A stretch of 64,000 bases of DNA, from contig NZ_AUCI01000003.1 in NCBI RefSeq assembly GCF_000429685.1, forward strand, positions 1 through 64,000. The letters run 5' to 3'. The notes under the pieces were generated by a model that was not told the origin of the DNA, made no database searches, and worked only from the letters and a program-made list of their open reading frames with translations. The position numbers were made by a program, and so were the translations under genes. The first letter of the stretch is position 1, and every line of letters begins with the position of its first letter. Positions 9,117 through 17,421 of the stretch are shown one piece after another. Origin of the DNA: Salibacterium aidingense DSM 18341 (GTDB taxonomy: Bacteria > Bacillota > Bacilli > Bacillales > Marinococcaceae).

Positions 9117-10244
9117 CTATTCCCCTCCTATGAAAAGACGAAGAAACTTCCCGACTCTGCCAAACCAGCTTGTCTTATCCTCCTGTTCTTTATCCAGCAT
9201 CACCGGCATCCTTTGAATGGTGTGGTTATCCAACGTCCATTTTATTTCCCCTGCGGCTGAGATTCCAGATGGGTTTTTTTGATAATGTTTATCAAGTGTA
9301 ATCGAGCGCGACACGTTATTGATCTCCTCTTCCATTAATGGATAATAAAAGTCCTGTGGTATAAATAAATCTCCTTTTTTCTCTTCCTGCTGCGGGATCG
9401 TTTCCCGGGCTTCTGCCAGCTGGATGCGATCAAAGGTAGAAAACCCCCAGTTAAACATGGATATATGATCCTCCCAGTCCGAGGGAGCATCCAGGGTAAC
9501 CGCAATCAATCCCATATTCTCCTTTTCTGCTGTTGAAACAAGAGTTCGTCCGGCACTTTTGGTATATCCCGTTTTTCCGCCGGTAGAGTACTCATATAAA
9601 GACGTCAGCAGTTTATTTTTATTCTGCCAGATCCGATCCCATTTTTCTCCTTCCTGCGGGGCTTTGTATTTTTCCAGGGCTGTTGTTTTGCGGAACGTTT
9701 CATTTTTCATGGCGTACTGCATAAGCAGAGCCATATCGTAAGCCGTGGAATAATGACGATCCCCATCGTCCAATCCATGAGGATTTGTAAAATGAGAATT
9801 CTCCATCCCTATTTCTTCGGCCTTTTCATTCATCATGTAAATAAAGCCATCCATACTGCCCCCGACATGCTCGGCAATCGCAACCGCTGCATCATTCCCG
9901 GAACGCAGCATTAATCCTGTCGTCAAATCCTGGAGCGTTATATGTTCTCCGGGTTTCAAAAACAAAGAGGAACCCTCCACCCCGGCAGCTTCTTGGCTGA
10001 CCTCAACTTTTTCCTCCCATTTTCCCGATTCCATCGCTAAAACAGCGGTCATGATTTTTGTGATGCTTGCAATTTTACGTTTTTCGTGCGGATTCTTATC
10101 AAACAATACTCTTCCACTGTCTTGATCCATCAGAATCGCTGCATTCGCTGAGGTCTCCACTCCTTCCGTATGGTCAGCTCTTATCAAGCCGGGCTGGCTC
10201 AGGAGAAGGATAAGACTGAAGGCAATTATCATACATCGTTTCAT
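9117..10244 (-). CDS. dacB: Sporulation D-alanyl-D-alanine carboxypeptidase DacB
   Basis: This is a 375-residue penicillin-binding protein of the S11 family. A signal peptide occupies about residues 1-23. The catalytic Ser60 lies in SITK (SxxK), the second motif SGN is at 115-117, and KTG is in GGKTGYT. A C-terminal domain follows and ends in a short hydrophobic stretch (WFGRVGKFLRLFIGGE) that may serve as an amphipathic membrane anchor. In Bacillus it trims cortex peptide side chains and sets cross-linking. It is first in the dacB-spmA-spmB operon. The upstream minus-strand segment contains CATATTTA and ATAAT elements loosely resembling a mother-cell SigE promoter, which would fit, but the match is weak. 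Confidence 0.93.
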   Translation of the reverse strand: MKRCMIIAFSLILLLSQPGLIRADHTEGVETSANAAILMDQDSGRVLFDKNPHEKRKIASITKIMTAVLAMESGKWEEKVEVSQEAAGVEGSSLFLKPGEHITLQDLTTGLMLRSGNDAAVAIAEHVGGSMDGFIYMMNEKAEEIGMENSHFTNPHGLDDGDRHYSTAYDMALLMQYAMKNETFRKTTALEKYKAPQEGEKWDRIWQNKNKLLTSLYEYSTGGKTGYTKSAGRTLVSTAEKENMGLIAVTLDAPSDWEDHISMFNWGFSTFDRIQLAEARETIPQQEEKKGDLFIPQDFYYPLMEEEINNVSRSITLDKHYQKNPSGISAAGEIKWTLDNHTIQRMPVMLDKEQEDKTSWFGRVGKFLRLFIGGE

Positions 10245-10325
10245 GGGTATCCCATCTTCCTTGTCCGATCTTTTTTATATAAATATGCTTGTCTTCATTT
10301 ATTATGATTCCGTGTCTGCCTGATT

Positions 10326-10362
10326 AAAAAAAACACGCTTTTTCCCGCTGGAAGAAGCGTGT
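10326..10362 (-). terminator. Terminator of the relocated spoVA module
   Basis: On the minus strand AACACGCTT pairs with AAGCGTGTT, and the hairpin is followed by eight T. It lies directly after the spoVAE stop and separates this module from dacB, so the two sporulation operons are transcribed independently. Confidence 0.9.
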
Positions 10363-10369
10363 TCCCCGT

Positions 10370-10720
10370 TTAACCTTTTGGTTTAAAACAAAGGGCAGCC
10401 AGAAAGGAAAAAATAATAGCCGCCGAAATACCGGCACTTGTCACTTCAAATATGCCGGTAATCACCCCGATAATCCCATTTTGTTCCGCCTCCGCCATTG
10501 CGCCGTGGACCAGCGCATTCCCAAAACTGGTAATAGGGACCGTGGCCCCCGCGCCTGCAAAGTCAATCAATGGTTCGTATAATCCTACTCCATCAAATAC
10601 AGCACCCAGCACGACCAGGGTGCTCATCGTATGCGCCGGAGTTAATTTCGCAACGTCCATTAACAGTTGACCAAGTACACAAATCAGGCCGCCGACCACA
10701 AAAGCCCAGAAATATATCAA
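10370..10720 (-). CDS. spoVAE: Stage V sporulation protein AE (SpoVAEb type)
   Basis: This 116-residue, very hydrophobic protein has three to four membrane helices and belongs to the SpoVAC/SpoVAEb family ([24 protein letters not shown] is the shared core, close to the same motif in SpoVAC). In Bacillus the SpoVA proteins form the inner-membrane channel for dipicolinate uptake and release. The start is a TTG at 10720 that overlaps the spoVAD stop (TTGA). It is the last gene of the unit before the terminator. The separate SpoVAEa partner seen in B. subtilis was not found in the window. Confidence 0.9.
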   Translation of the reverse strand: MIYFWAFVVGGLICVLGQLLMDVAKLTPAHTMSTLVVLGAVFDGVGLYEPLIDFAGAGATVPITSFGNALVHGAMAEAEQNGIIGVITGIFEVTSAGISAAIIFSFLAALCFKPKG

Positions 10721-11736
10721 GACGATCCGACTCCTTTCTGTTCAATTGCCACAGCATGTGCGATACAGGGGATGGATTCTTTCTGCTGATACGTCAGTGG
10801 ACTTAACAGTGCCCCTGTGGCGACGACAAGCACTGTACTCATTTCATTGTTTTTCATACGATTTAGAATATGTCCGTAAACGACGGCAGACGAACAACCC
10901 GACCCGCTGGCGCCAGCCTGTACCTTTTGATCTTCCTTGTATAACAGAGTGCCGCAGTCGAGGCACTGTTCATCGGTTACCATGATTCCTTTCTCCCGCA
11001 GAAGTTCTTTCATAAGCGGCAGCCCCACCTTACCAAGGTCCCCCGTTATAATATAGTCATAATACGAAGGGTCCCGGTTTAAGTCAGTGAAATGGGCTTC
11101 CACTGTGTCAGCTGCGGCCGGGGCCATTGCTCCGCCCATGTTGAATGGATCCGTCATCCCCCGGTCTACCACTTTTCCAAGGGTGGCAGAGGTCATTGAT
11201 GGCCCCTCTCCCTGACGGCCGACGACGGCAAACCCTGCAGCTGTTGCCGTCCATTGGGCAGTGGGAGGCTTTTGAGAACCATATTCCGTGGGATAACGAA
11301 ACTGCTTTTCGACTGCGGCATTATGACTTGCTGAGCCGGTTAATATATACTCCGCTCCATTGTTTTCAATAACCATGGCGCTTAGAGCGAGTCCTTCCAT
11401 CGATGTAGAACAAGCTCCAAATAAGCCAAGGTACGGAATTCCAAGCGTCCGGCAGGCAAAGCTGGTTGTTGTAATTTGATTGATAAGATCCCCGGCAAAT
11501 ACGAATTGAATATCTTCCGGCTGTTTGTTTATTTTTGATAAAGCAATAGTAGAGGCTTCTTCCATTAGTTTCTTCTGTGCGTTTTCAAACGACGTTTCCG
11601 ACATCCAGAGATCATCAAATAAATGATCAAAATCTCTGGCCACATTCCCTTTTGCTTCAAAGGGGCCGCCTACTACTCCAGTAGACGCTATAGAAGGGGA
11701 TGTCGTAAACATCCAGGACTGTTTTCCCTGCAGCAT
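10717..11736 (-). CDS. spoVAD: Stage V sporulation protein AD
   Basis: This 339-residue soluble protein has a thiolase-like fold. SpoVAD binds dipicolinic acid on the spore inner membrane and works with SpoVAC and SpoVAE. Recognisable stretches are [21 protein letters not shown] near the N-terminus and [18 protein letters not shown] in the nucleophile-elbow region. The ribosome binding site precedes the ATG at 11736, three bases after the spoVAC stop, and the 3' end overlaps spoVAE. Full length and no disruption. Confidence 0.94.
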   Translation of the reverse strand: MLQGKQSWMFTTSPSIASTGVVGGPFEAKGNVARDFDHLFDDLWMSETSFENAQKKLMEEASTIALSKINKQPEDIQFVFAGDLINQITTTSFACRTLGIPYLGLFGACSTSMEGLALSAMVIENNGAEYILTGSASHNAAVEKQFRYPTEYGSQKPPTAQWTATAAGFAVVGRQGEGPSMTSATLGKVVDRGMTDPFNMGGAMAPAAADTVEAHFTDLNRDPSYYDYIITGDLGKVGLPLMKELLREKGIMVTDEQCLDCGTLLYKEDQKVQAGASGSGCSSAVVYGHILNRMKNNEMSTVLVVATGALLSPLTYQQKESIPCIAHAVAIEQKGVGSS

Positions 11737-11738
11737 TT

Positions 11739-12209
11739 TTATCCCCCCGCGACCTGCATCCAGATTGTTTTAATGATTGCGATAAGAAACGCTGCTACCG
11801 TTCCAAATACAATGACCGGACCGGCCAGCTTAAACATATTAGCCCCTATCCCAAGTACAATGCCTTCCGTGCGGTATTCAATGGCAGCACTGGCCATGGA
11901 GTTTGCAAATCCTGTCACCGGGACAGCTGTTCCTGCGCCCGCAAACTGGGAAATATTATCATACACCCCAAATCCGGTTAATAAGACAGCAATCAAAATG
12001 AGAACCGCCAGTGTTGGATCACCGGAAGTCTGTTCATTGAAATTAAAAAAGTGAAGAAAAAAGGAGCGCAGCCCCTGTCCAAATGTGCAGACTGCTCCAC
12101 CAATCAAGAACGCTTTGATACAGTTTGCCGCCACAGGTATTTTTGGTTCCTGCTTCTGAGCAAATTTTTGATATGTCTGATTTACCGATTCCTGCTGCTT
12201 TTGACTCAT
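11739..12209 (-). CDS. spoVAC: Stage V sporulation protein AC
   Basis: The protein has about 156 residues, with a short hydrophilic N-terminus followed by four to five membrane helices. It carries the family core FAGAGTAVPVTGFANSMASAAIEY. SpoVAC behaves as a mechanosensitive channel during germination in B. subtilis. I place the start at the ATG at 12209, where AAAGGTGG is spaced correctly; two in-frame GTG codons three and two codons upstream are alternatives. In B. subtilis spoVAC lies between spoVAB and spoVAD; here it is 13 kb away from spoVAB. Confidence 0.92.
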   Translation of the reverse strand: MSQKQQESVNQTYQKFAQKQEPKIPVAANCIKAFLIGGAVCTFGQGLRSFFLHFFNFNEQTSGDPTLAVLILIAVLLTGFGVYDNISQFAGAGTAVPVTGFANSMASAAIEYRTEGIVLGIGANMFKLAGPVIVFGTVAAFLIAIIKTIWMQVAGG

Positions 12210-12220
12210 TTGCACCACCT

Positions 12221-12646
12221 TTATCCTTTCATAAACTCTTCAATTTGAGTTAATCTTTTTTTCCGTTCCTTTTCTGACATGGATTTGTTTCTTCTATCTT
12301 CCTTGTATTTGTTTAGTTCAAGCCAAGATTTATAGTCTGTTGAGAAATGAACGGTTTCCTCGGGCCACTGTTCTTTTAAAAGGGAATGGCCTTTTTTTCT
12401 GATGTTTTCCAGCTGAAGACGATCAAATTGGTGAACAGTAACCGCTGCAAAAATTTGTTTTCCTTCTTTCACGGAAACGGCTGATGTTACTTCCTCCATG
12501 TCTTCCAACAGCTGTTCCGCCTGGTTTGTGCCTTTGTAACTTACCTGGGCTGGGCCGGCTTCTTCCTTATCTTCACAGGCTGCTGCTCCTGTCAGGCAGA
12601 GACAAATAAAAAAAACCTTGAAAAAATATTTTTGTGTATGTCCCAT
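12221..12646 (-). CDS. YhcN/YlaJ-like sporulation lipoprotein
   Basis: This 141-residue protein has a basic N-terminus, a hydrophobic stretch and a probable lipobox ending at Cys24 (TGAAAC), so it is likely a lipoprotein. The mature part is charged and includes EDMEEVTSAVSVKEGKQIFAAVTVHQFDR, the hallmark of the YhcN/YlaJ spore lipoprotein family. Genes of this family head mobile spoVA-type (spoVA2) operons in heat-resistant Bacillus spores. It lies 12 bases upstream of spoVAC and shares its promoter. Its exact function is not known. Confidence 0.82.
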   Translation of the reverse strand: MGHTQKYFFKVFFICLCLTGAAACEDKEEAGPAQVSYKGTNQAEQLLEDMEEVTSAVSVKEGKQIFAAVTVHQFDRLQLENIRKKGHSLLKEQWPEETVHFSTDYKSWLELNKYKEDRRNKSMSEKERKKRLTQIEEFMKG

Positions 12647-12680
12647 AATTTTCTCTTCCTTCCGTAAAAGGCTGCCTTTA

Positions 12681-12711
12681 TAGTATGAAATAAGTTACTT
12701 TTTTTTATGTG
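12681..12711 (-). promoter_or_regulatory. Candidate forespore (SigG/SigF-type) promoter of the yhcN-like/spoVAC-AD-AE unit
   Basis: On the minus strand a perfect CATACTA -10 lies at 12687-12681, with CACATA 18 bases upstream at 12711-12706. The -10 and the spacing fit forespore sigma factors; the -35 matches only partly. It sits 35 bases before the lipoprotein ATG. The rest of 12647-12897 holds no other gene that I can see. Confidence 0.65.
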
Positions 12712-12897
12712 ATCTTTTAAAAAAACGGATCTTACATCATTCCAATGTTTCTTCCGGAAGGAGAACCGTCATTTTATAGGTACGCTGATTTATAGGGAGG
12801 AGCCCTGCACGGACTCGCTTTCCGTTCCTGCTTCGGCCGCGGAGGGGTGGTTTCTATGAAAGCATCCTTCTGTAATTTTTAAGAAAGGGAGGCAGCC

Positions 12898-13416
12898 ATG
12901 AATTCTGTTCTGCTTTTACTGGTATTGTTTCTGTTTGTTTGCAGTTTCACCTTAATGTTGTTTTTATGGGGGAGAGTAAAACGTCTTGCGGAAGAACATG
13001 CGATATTACAATCGCAATTCGAAGAATGGAAAAAGACTAAAAGGAAAGAAGATAACGAGGCAAAAAAGGAGGAAATACGCCACCATCTGCATATGAAAGC
13101 CCTGGATATTAGAAATACTGTTTTTAAACAGACTAAAGCCCCTCATCCCCGGGCTGTGGAGGAAACACCTGTAACCTCCGGGTATGATTCGAATCTTCTT
13201 CAGGAAATGTTCGGCAGCAGGACAGCGGAACAGATGGAGGAGTATTTCACGGCTTACCGCACCTACGTGGACACCTATTGGAGAACCACGAAAGGCGGAA
13301 TAAAAAAAGTATTCCGCGGCAGCCCCTCAGAATCTTATCACGAGTTTGCCCAGGTTCAGCAGGCATCCCGCCAGCTTATGAAAAAGCTGGATGACACCCT
13401 TGTCCATTTCCAATAA
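12898..13416 (+). CDS. Unknown membrane-anchored protein next to the spoVA module
   Basis: I do not recognise this 172-residue protein. An N-terminal hydrophobic helix at about residues 3-25 should anchor it in the membrane. A highly charged, probably coiled-coil segment follows at about 30-75 (EEHAILQSQFEEWKKTKRKEDNE), and then a soluble domain rich in aromatic residues (EYFTAYRTYVDTYWRTT). The ribosome binding site AAGGGAGG is strong. It is divergent from the yhcN-like lipoprotein and precedes a DUF421 gene on the same strand, taking the place where Bacillus carries ypuI between dacB and scpB. A role in the spore membrane is only an inference from context. Confidence 0.75.
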   Translation: MNSVLLLLVLFLFVCSFTLMLFLWGRVKRLAEEHAILQSQFEEWKKTKRKEDNEAKKEEIRHHLHMKALDIRNTVFKQTKAPHPRAVEETPVTSGYDSNLLQEMFGSRTAEQMEEYFTAYRTYVDTYWRTTKGGIKKVFRGSPSESYHEFAQVQQASRQLMKKLDDTLVHFQ

Positions 13417-13434
13417 AGGACAGGGGTATTTTTC
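13396..13434 (+). terminator. Probable terminator overlapping the end of the unknown gene
   Basis: CCTTGTCC pairs with GGACAGGG around the stop codon at 13414-13416, and five T follow. If it is effective, the DUF421 gene would need its own promoter or read-through. Confidence 0.55.
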
Positions 13435-13502
13435 ATCATGCCGGGCAGGCTAAGAAAAGAAAATAGTGTGGAGATAAAAGCATCCCTGAACAGGAGGACG
13501 CT

Positions 13503-14204
13503 ATGCAGGCTAATTTCTTACAATTAACGATCGAATTGACAGTTGGATTTTTTGCCTTGATGGTTATTACAAAAGTATTGGGAAAAACCCAGATTAATCA
13601 ATTAACTCCTTTTGATTTCATATCTTCCATCGTTATGGGGGAATTAGTCGGAAATGCGATTTACGATAAGGAAATTGCTCTTCACTATATTCTGTACGCT
13701 GTTGGGTTGTGGGCGGTATTAGTCGGCGTGGTTGAAATGATTACCCAGAAAAAGAAAGGAACCCGCAGTATGCTGGAAGGAAAACCAGCCATTGTCATCA
13801 GGGAAGGAAAACTGGATTATGAAGCGCTGCGCAAAAATAAACTGGACTTAAATCAGCTGCAGCATTTGTTGAGGGATAAAGATGTCTTTTCCTTGCAGGA
13901 TGTGTACTACGCGATTCTAGAAGCAAATGGAAGCGTGAATGTACTGAAAAAACCGCACGCCTCGGAAGCATTGAAACCAGATGTCCTGCAGGAGATCCCT
14001 CCGCCCTCCAGAATTCCGCTCGCCGTTATTCTGGATGGAGAATGGGTAGAAGACAACATTACAGAATCCAATGTATCTAAATCAGAAATTCTGCGTCATC
14101 TCCAATCCAAAAATATTCCTGATATTAACCGTGTCCTGTACGCAGAATGGAACGGGGATTTTCCTTTGTATATAGACACCTATGAGGAGCCTAAACCAAA
14201 TTAG
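13503..14204 (+). CDS. DUF421/YetF-family membrane protein
   Basis: This 233-residue protein has three N-terminal membrane helices (to about residue 80) followed by the soluble DUF421 domain, with the motif LTPFDFISSIVMGELVGNAI between helices and PAIVIREGKLDYEALRKNKL at the start of the soluble part. YetF-type proteins are frequent companions of SpoVAC/AD/AE genes in spoVA2 operons, where they affect spore heat resistance and germination. AGGAGG precedes the ATG. Its TAG overlaps the scpB TAA on the other strand (shared TTAG), so there is no room for a terminator between the convergent genes. Confidence 0.88.
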   Translation: MQANFLQLTIELTVGFFALMVITKVLGKTQINQLTPFDFISSIVMGELVGNAIYDKEIALHYILYAVGLWAVLVGVVEMITQKKKGTRSMLEGKPAIVIREGKLDYEALRKNKLDLNQLQHLLRDKDVFSLQDVYYAILEANGSVNVLKKPHASEALKPDVLQEIPPPSRIPLAVILDGEWVEDNITESNVSKSEILRHLQSKNIPDINRVLYAEWNGDFPLYIDTYEEPKPN

Positions 14205-14779
14205 CCGTTGTCCAGCTCTTCAAAAAATAGATCCGCTTCTTCCCCCGACGGCTCTTCCTCCCCAGACGAGCCCTGTAAATCAGGCAGATCTTCCATAGAG
14301 GCTATATTAAAATATTCTAGAAAACGTTCTGTTGTTTTGTATATAATCGGCCTGCCTGGAGCCTGGGTACGGCCGGCTTCTTTTATCAGCGCTTTATTCA
14401 CCAGGGTCTGCACCGCTTTTTCCGATTTCACCCCGCGGATATCGTCAATTTCTATTCTTGTTATCGGCTGATTGTAAGCAATGATGGCCAGGGTTTCCAG
14501 GGCCGCCTGGGAAAGTTTGGCTTTATGCGGAACTTCAGCCAGCTTCTCTATGTAAGGAGCCACCGCTTCATTTGTGACAAGCTGGTATTTACTGCCGAAC
14601 TGTTTGACCTGCAGCCCGCCGAGGTGGGACTGAACCCATTCTTTTAAGTTATTTAACTGCTGTACGGTTTCTTCTTCCGACAAGTCAAGCACCCTGGCTG
14701 CGTCCTGAATACTCAGCCCTTCATCCCCGCAGACATAAAGCAGACCCTGCAATATGTGCTGATGCTCTTCCTCATTCAC
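14201..14779 (-). CDS. scpB: Segregation and condensation protein B
   Basis: This 192-residue kleisin-associated protein consists of two winged-helix domains. The motif SQAALETLAIIAYNQPITRIEIDDIRGV spans the second domain, and GLLYVCGDEGLSIQDAARVL lies in the first. With ScpA and Smc it forms the condensin that organises newly replicated origins. It starts at a GTG (14779) that overlaps scpA by 8 bases. Confidence 0.95.
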   Translation of the reverse strand: MNEEEHQHILQGLLYVCGDEGLSIQDAARVLDLSEEETVQQLNNLKEWVQSHLGGLQVKQFGSKYQLVTNEAVAPYIEKLAEVPHKAKLSQAALETLAIIAYNQPITRIEIDDIRGVKSEKAVQTLVNKALIKEAGRTQAPGRPIIYKTTERFLEYFNIASMEDLPDLQGSSGEEEPSGEEADLFFEELDNG

Positions 14780-15527
14780 TGACTAGCTCCTCCTCTGTCT
14801 GATAAACCTTGATCTCTTCAAAATTTTCACTCTGCACACATGTTATTTGTCTGGTTTTCATTAATTCCAATACAGCCAGAAACGAAACGACAATGTGTGC
14901 CTTTTCCCGGGAAGGAAACAATTCAAAAAATCCACTCGAGCCTTTTCGTTCATGAAGGAAGGCTAAAATCGTTGACATCCGCTCCTCAATGGATATTTCT
15001 TCCCCTTTTATTTTTGTTGTCTTTGGGGCATGATACCGGACTCTTTCTTTTAGTTTCTGGTAAGCGTCCAGCATATCAAATAACGTCAGTTCTTCAGGTA
15101 AGGCAGCAGTGTCAGCTTCCTGAGCGGCGTCATCATATTCCATCGAAGGACCCTTCGCATATTGTACAACCCCCTGATTTTCTTTATCACGAAGTGCTTC
15201 TGCAGCCTCTTTATATTTTTTATATTCGACCAGTCTGCTAAGCAGTTCTTCCCGCGGGTCTTCCTCTTCTATGTATTCTTCTTCCGGCTCTGGGTCTCCG
15301 GGAAGCAGCATTTTGCTTTTAATTTCCAGCAGCGTCGCAGCCATTACCAAATATTCACTGGCAATATCCAATTCAAGCTCCTGCATGGCCTGCACATAAC
15401 GGAGATACTGTTCCGTAATAGAAGCCACCGGTATATCGTAGATATCCACTTCGGCCTGATGGATCAAATGCAGCAAAAGATCAAGCGGTCCTTGAAACGT
15501 GTCGATGTGTACATTATATCGTTCCAT
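14772..15527 (-). CDS. scpA: Segregation and condensation protein A
   Basis: This is the 251-residue kleisin subunit of the Smc-ScpAB condensin. The N-terminal domain (FQGPLDLLLHLIHQAEVDIYDIPVASITEQYL) binds the Smc neck, an acidic linker at about residues 80-95 follows, and the C-terminal winged helix (FLAVLELMKTRQITCVQSENFEEI) binds the Smc head. The gene order ribT-DUF309-scpA-scpB is the same as in B. subtilis, although here the DUF309 gene is on the opposite strand and divergent from scpA. Confidence 0.95.
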   Translation of the reverse strand: MERYNVHIDTFQGPLDLLLHLIHQAEVDIYDIPVASITEQYLRYVQAMQELELDIASEYLVMAATLLEIKSKMLLPGDPEPEEEYIEEEDPREELLSRLVEYKKYKEAAEALRDKENQGVVQYAKGPSMEYDDAAQEADTAALPEELTLFDMLDAYQKLKERVRYHAPKTTKIKGEEISIEERMSTILAFLHERKGSSGFFELFPSREKAHIVVSFLAVLELMKTRQITCVQSENFEEIKVYQTEEELVSE

Positions 15528-15681
15528 ACATTGAACCCTCTCTGAATGTTATCCTTACCATTAAAAAGGCTACAGTAAATTATATCATATCCTTGTTTCC
15601 ATAGGCATCATGACTTTCGCATGAAGAAAACACAGAGTTATGGTACAATTTTTTCTAAATGGAAAGAAAGAAGGGACCGTA

Positions 15682-16191
15682 ATGTATCCGGAAGCGTATG
15701 TCCAATTTCTTGTTCAGTTTCACGCCCACCGGGATTACTTTGAATGCCACGAAATCCTGGAGGAATTCTGGAAAGAAACAGACCCCGGAAACCGCCTCAG
15801 CCTGTGGGTGGGGCTGATCCAAACAGCCGTAGGGCTCTACCACCACCGCCGTGAAAATTTTCGGGGAGCCGAAAAGATTTTTGCCAGTGCGCATTCCATT
15901 CTCCAAGCCAATACGGACAGTCTGCTGCAGCTTGGTCTGGATGCAGAAATGTTATTAGACAAGGTCGATCAATGCCTGACAGCGGCCAGGCACCGGAACA
16001 TGTTTCAAGATATAAACCTGCCGATCACGGATCCCGGACTGACAGAACGATGCAGGCAAGAATGTGACCATCAGCAGGTAACCTGGCTGAATGCCAGTGA
16101 CTTGACTAACAAACAGCTGATCCACCGTCACATTCTAAGACACCACAGCGGCAGTGAGGAGGGGCGGATTCAGCAAAAACGAAACATATAA
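15682..16191 (+). CDS. DUF309 family protein (YpuF-like)
   Basis: This is a 169-residue soluble helical protein. The family signature AHRDYFECHEILEEFWKET with its conserved His and Glu residues lies near the N-terminus, and QTAVGLYHHRRENFRGAEKIF follows. The function of DUF309 is unknown. I chose the ATG at 15682, preceded by GAAAGAAGGGA, over an upstream in-frame ATG at 15640 that has no ribosome binding site. It is divergent from scpA, which it neighbours in Bacillus too. Confidence 0.87.
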   Translation: MYPEAYVQFLVQFHAHRDYFECHEILEEFWKETDPGNRLSLWVGLIQTAVGLYHHRRENFRGAEKIFASAHSILQANTDSLLQLGLDAEMLLDKVDQCLTAARHRNMFQDINLPITDPGLTERCRQECDHQQVTWLNASDLTNKQLIHRHILRHHSGSEEGRIQQKRNI

Positions 16192-16229
16192 AAAAGCTGT
16201 CCGGTCGGCTGCTTCCGGTACAGCTTTTG
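16191..16229. terminator. Bidirectional terminator between the DUF309 gene and ribT
   Basis: AAAAGCTGT pairs with ACAGCTTTT around an inner CCGG/CCGG hairpin, with A and T runs on both sides. It can serve both convergent genes. Confidence 0.85.
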
Positions 16230-16236
16230 CGCATGG

Positions 16237-16635
16237 TTAACTGCTGGCTTCTTCCGTTTTCTCTTTATCTGCAGGTGTTTCATTTTTTTCGCAGCATCCT
16301 AAAAATTCGCTCGTTTCCTCGCACCCTTTTAGTTCTCCTTCCAACCGCTCTTTCATTGTTAACACCATTTTCCGTCCAATTCCCTCCTCACGGTAAGAAG
16401 GGTTCACACATATATGCTTTAACTCGGCTGAGCCGTCTTCCTGAAAATAAAGACCCATCACTCCGATAATATCTTCTTTTTCTTTCCACAGATAGAGCTG
16501 CCAATTGTCATCATTTTCATAACAACTCATCGTTTCCTGGAGTTTTTTTACTTCTTTTTCCTCCGGCATATACGAAAGCAGCCCCATCGCAATCTTTTTA
16601 TAAGAAGATTTAAATTTTATAAACATTTTCATCAT
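16237..16635 (-). CDS. ribT: RibT-like GNAT N-acetyltransferase
   Basis: This is a 132-residue GNAT-family protein. The start MFIKFKSSYKKIAMGLLSYMP is typical of RibT, and the acetyl-CoA loop is at HICVNPSYREEGIGRKMVLTM. The C-terminal 25 residues are unusual, with two Cys residues in EFLGCCEKNE and an acidic tail. RibT sits at the end of rib operons in Bacillus and its substrate is unknown. Here a strong terminator and about 250 bases separate it from ribH, so it is probably transcribed on its own. Confidence 0.85.
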   Translation of the reverse strand: MMKMFIKFKSSYKKIAMGLLSYMPEEKEVKKLQETMSCYENDDNWQLYLWKEKEDIIGVMGLYFQEDGSAELKHICVNPSYREEGIGRKMVLTMKERLEGELKGCEETSEFLGCCEKNETPADKEKTEEASS

Positions 16636-16888
16636 CCCTTATTATCGAGAGAGATTATGTTTCTTCTCTCTCATTATACTTCATAACACGCTGTTGAAAA
16701 GAGGAAATGGGACAAAAATTATAGAACTTCTGATAAAAATCTTATCCATATCCTATACACATTTAACTGTAACTTTCGCCCAATTTTACAAATGGGATAT
16801 AACATAAAGAAAACATGGGTGCAGCATTAGGATTCCAGCTTCCTTTTACCGTTTTCGTTTCTTCCTATCCCCTTATTTAGGCAAAGAG

Positions 16889-16916
16889 AAAACATGGCGG
16901 AACCCCGCCATGTTTT
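16889..16916 (-). terminator. Terminator of the riboflavin operon
   Basis: AACATGGCGG pairs perfectly with CCGCCATGTT around a four-base loop and is followed by TTTT on the minus strand, 16 bases beyond the ribH stop. The segment 16636-16888 upstream of ribT shows no gene. Confidence 0.88.
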
Positions 16917-16931
16917 CACTCCGGTCTTAGT

Positions 16932-17405
16932 TTACCCTTTTTGAAAATTTTTATCAAGGTTTGCCATTTCCACAGCGGCAGCTGCTGCCTCCGCCCCTTT
17001 GTTTCCAGCTTTCGTACCGGCACGTTCGATAGCCTGCTCAATGGTATTAGTGGTTAAAACGCCAAATATTACCGGAACATTCTGTTCCAGGGAAACATGG
17101 TTTACCCCTTTGGCTGCTTCAGCGCATACATAGTCAAAATGAGGAGTGGAGCCTTTTATGACAGCCCCTAGCGTAATGATGGCATCATATTTTTTAGATG
17201 CAGCCATTTTCTTCGCTGCATAAGGAATTTCAAATGCTCCCGGCACCCACGCCACGTCGATGTTGTTTTCTGCTGTACCATGCCTGATCAGGGCATCTCT
17301 GGCTCCTTCGAGCAGTTTTTCTGTTATAAAATCATTAAATCGTCCTACTATGATTCCAATGTTTAAATCTGTTCCTATTAAGTTTCCTTCAAATATGCGT
17401 GACAA
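16932..17405 (-). CDS. ribH: 6,7-dimethyl-8-ribityllumazine synthase
   Basis: This 157-residue enzyme condenses the ribitylamino-uracil with dihydroxybutanone phosphate in the penultimate step of riboflavin synthesis. Motifs are [35 protein letters not shown] and [15 protein letters not shown] with the catalytic His. An upstream in-frame ATG exists inside ribBA, but I choose the TTG at 17405, because AAAGGAGAG is ideally placed before it and the resulting start [10 protein letters not shown] and length match the family. It is the last gene of the rib operon. Confidence 0.94.
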   Translation of the reverse strand: MSRIFEGNLIGTDLNIGIIVGRFNDFITEKLLEGARDALIRHGTAENNIDVAWVPGAFEIPYAAKKMAASKKYDAIITLGAVIKGSTPHFDYVCAEAAKGVNHVSLEQNVPVIFGVLTTNTIEQAIERAGTKAGNKGAEAAAAAVEMANLDKNFQKG

Positions 17406-17421
17406 TCTTCTCTCTCCTTTT

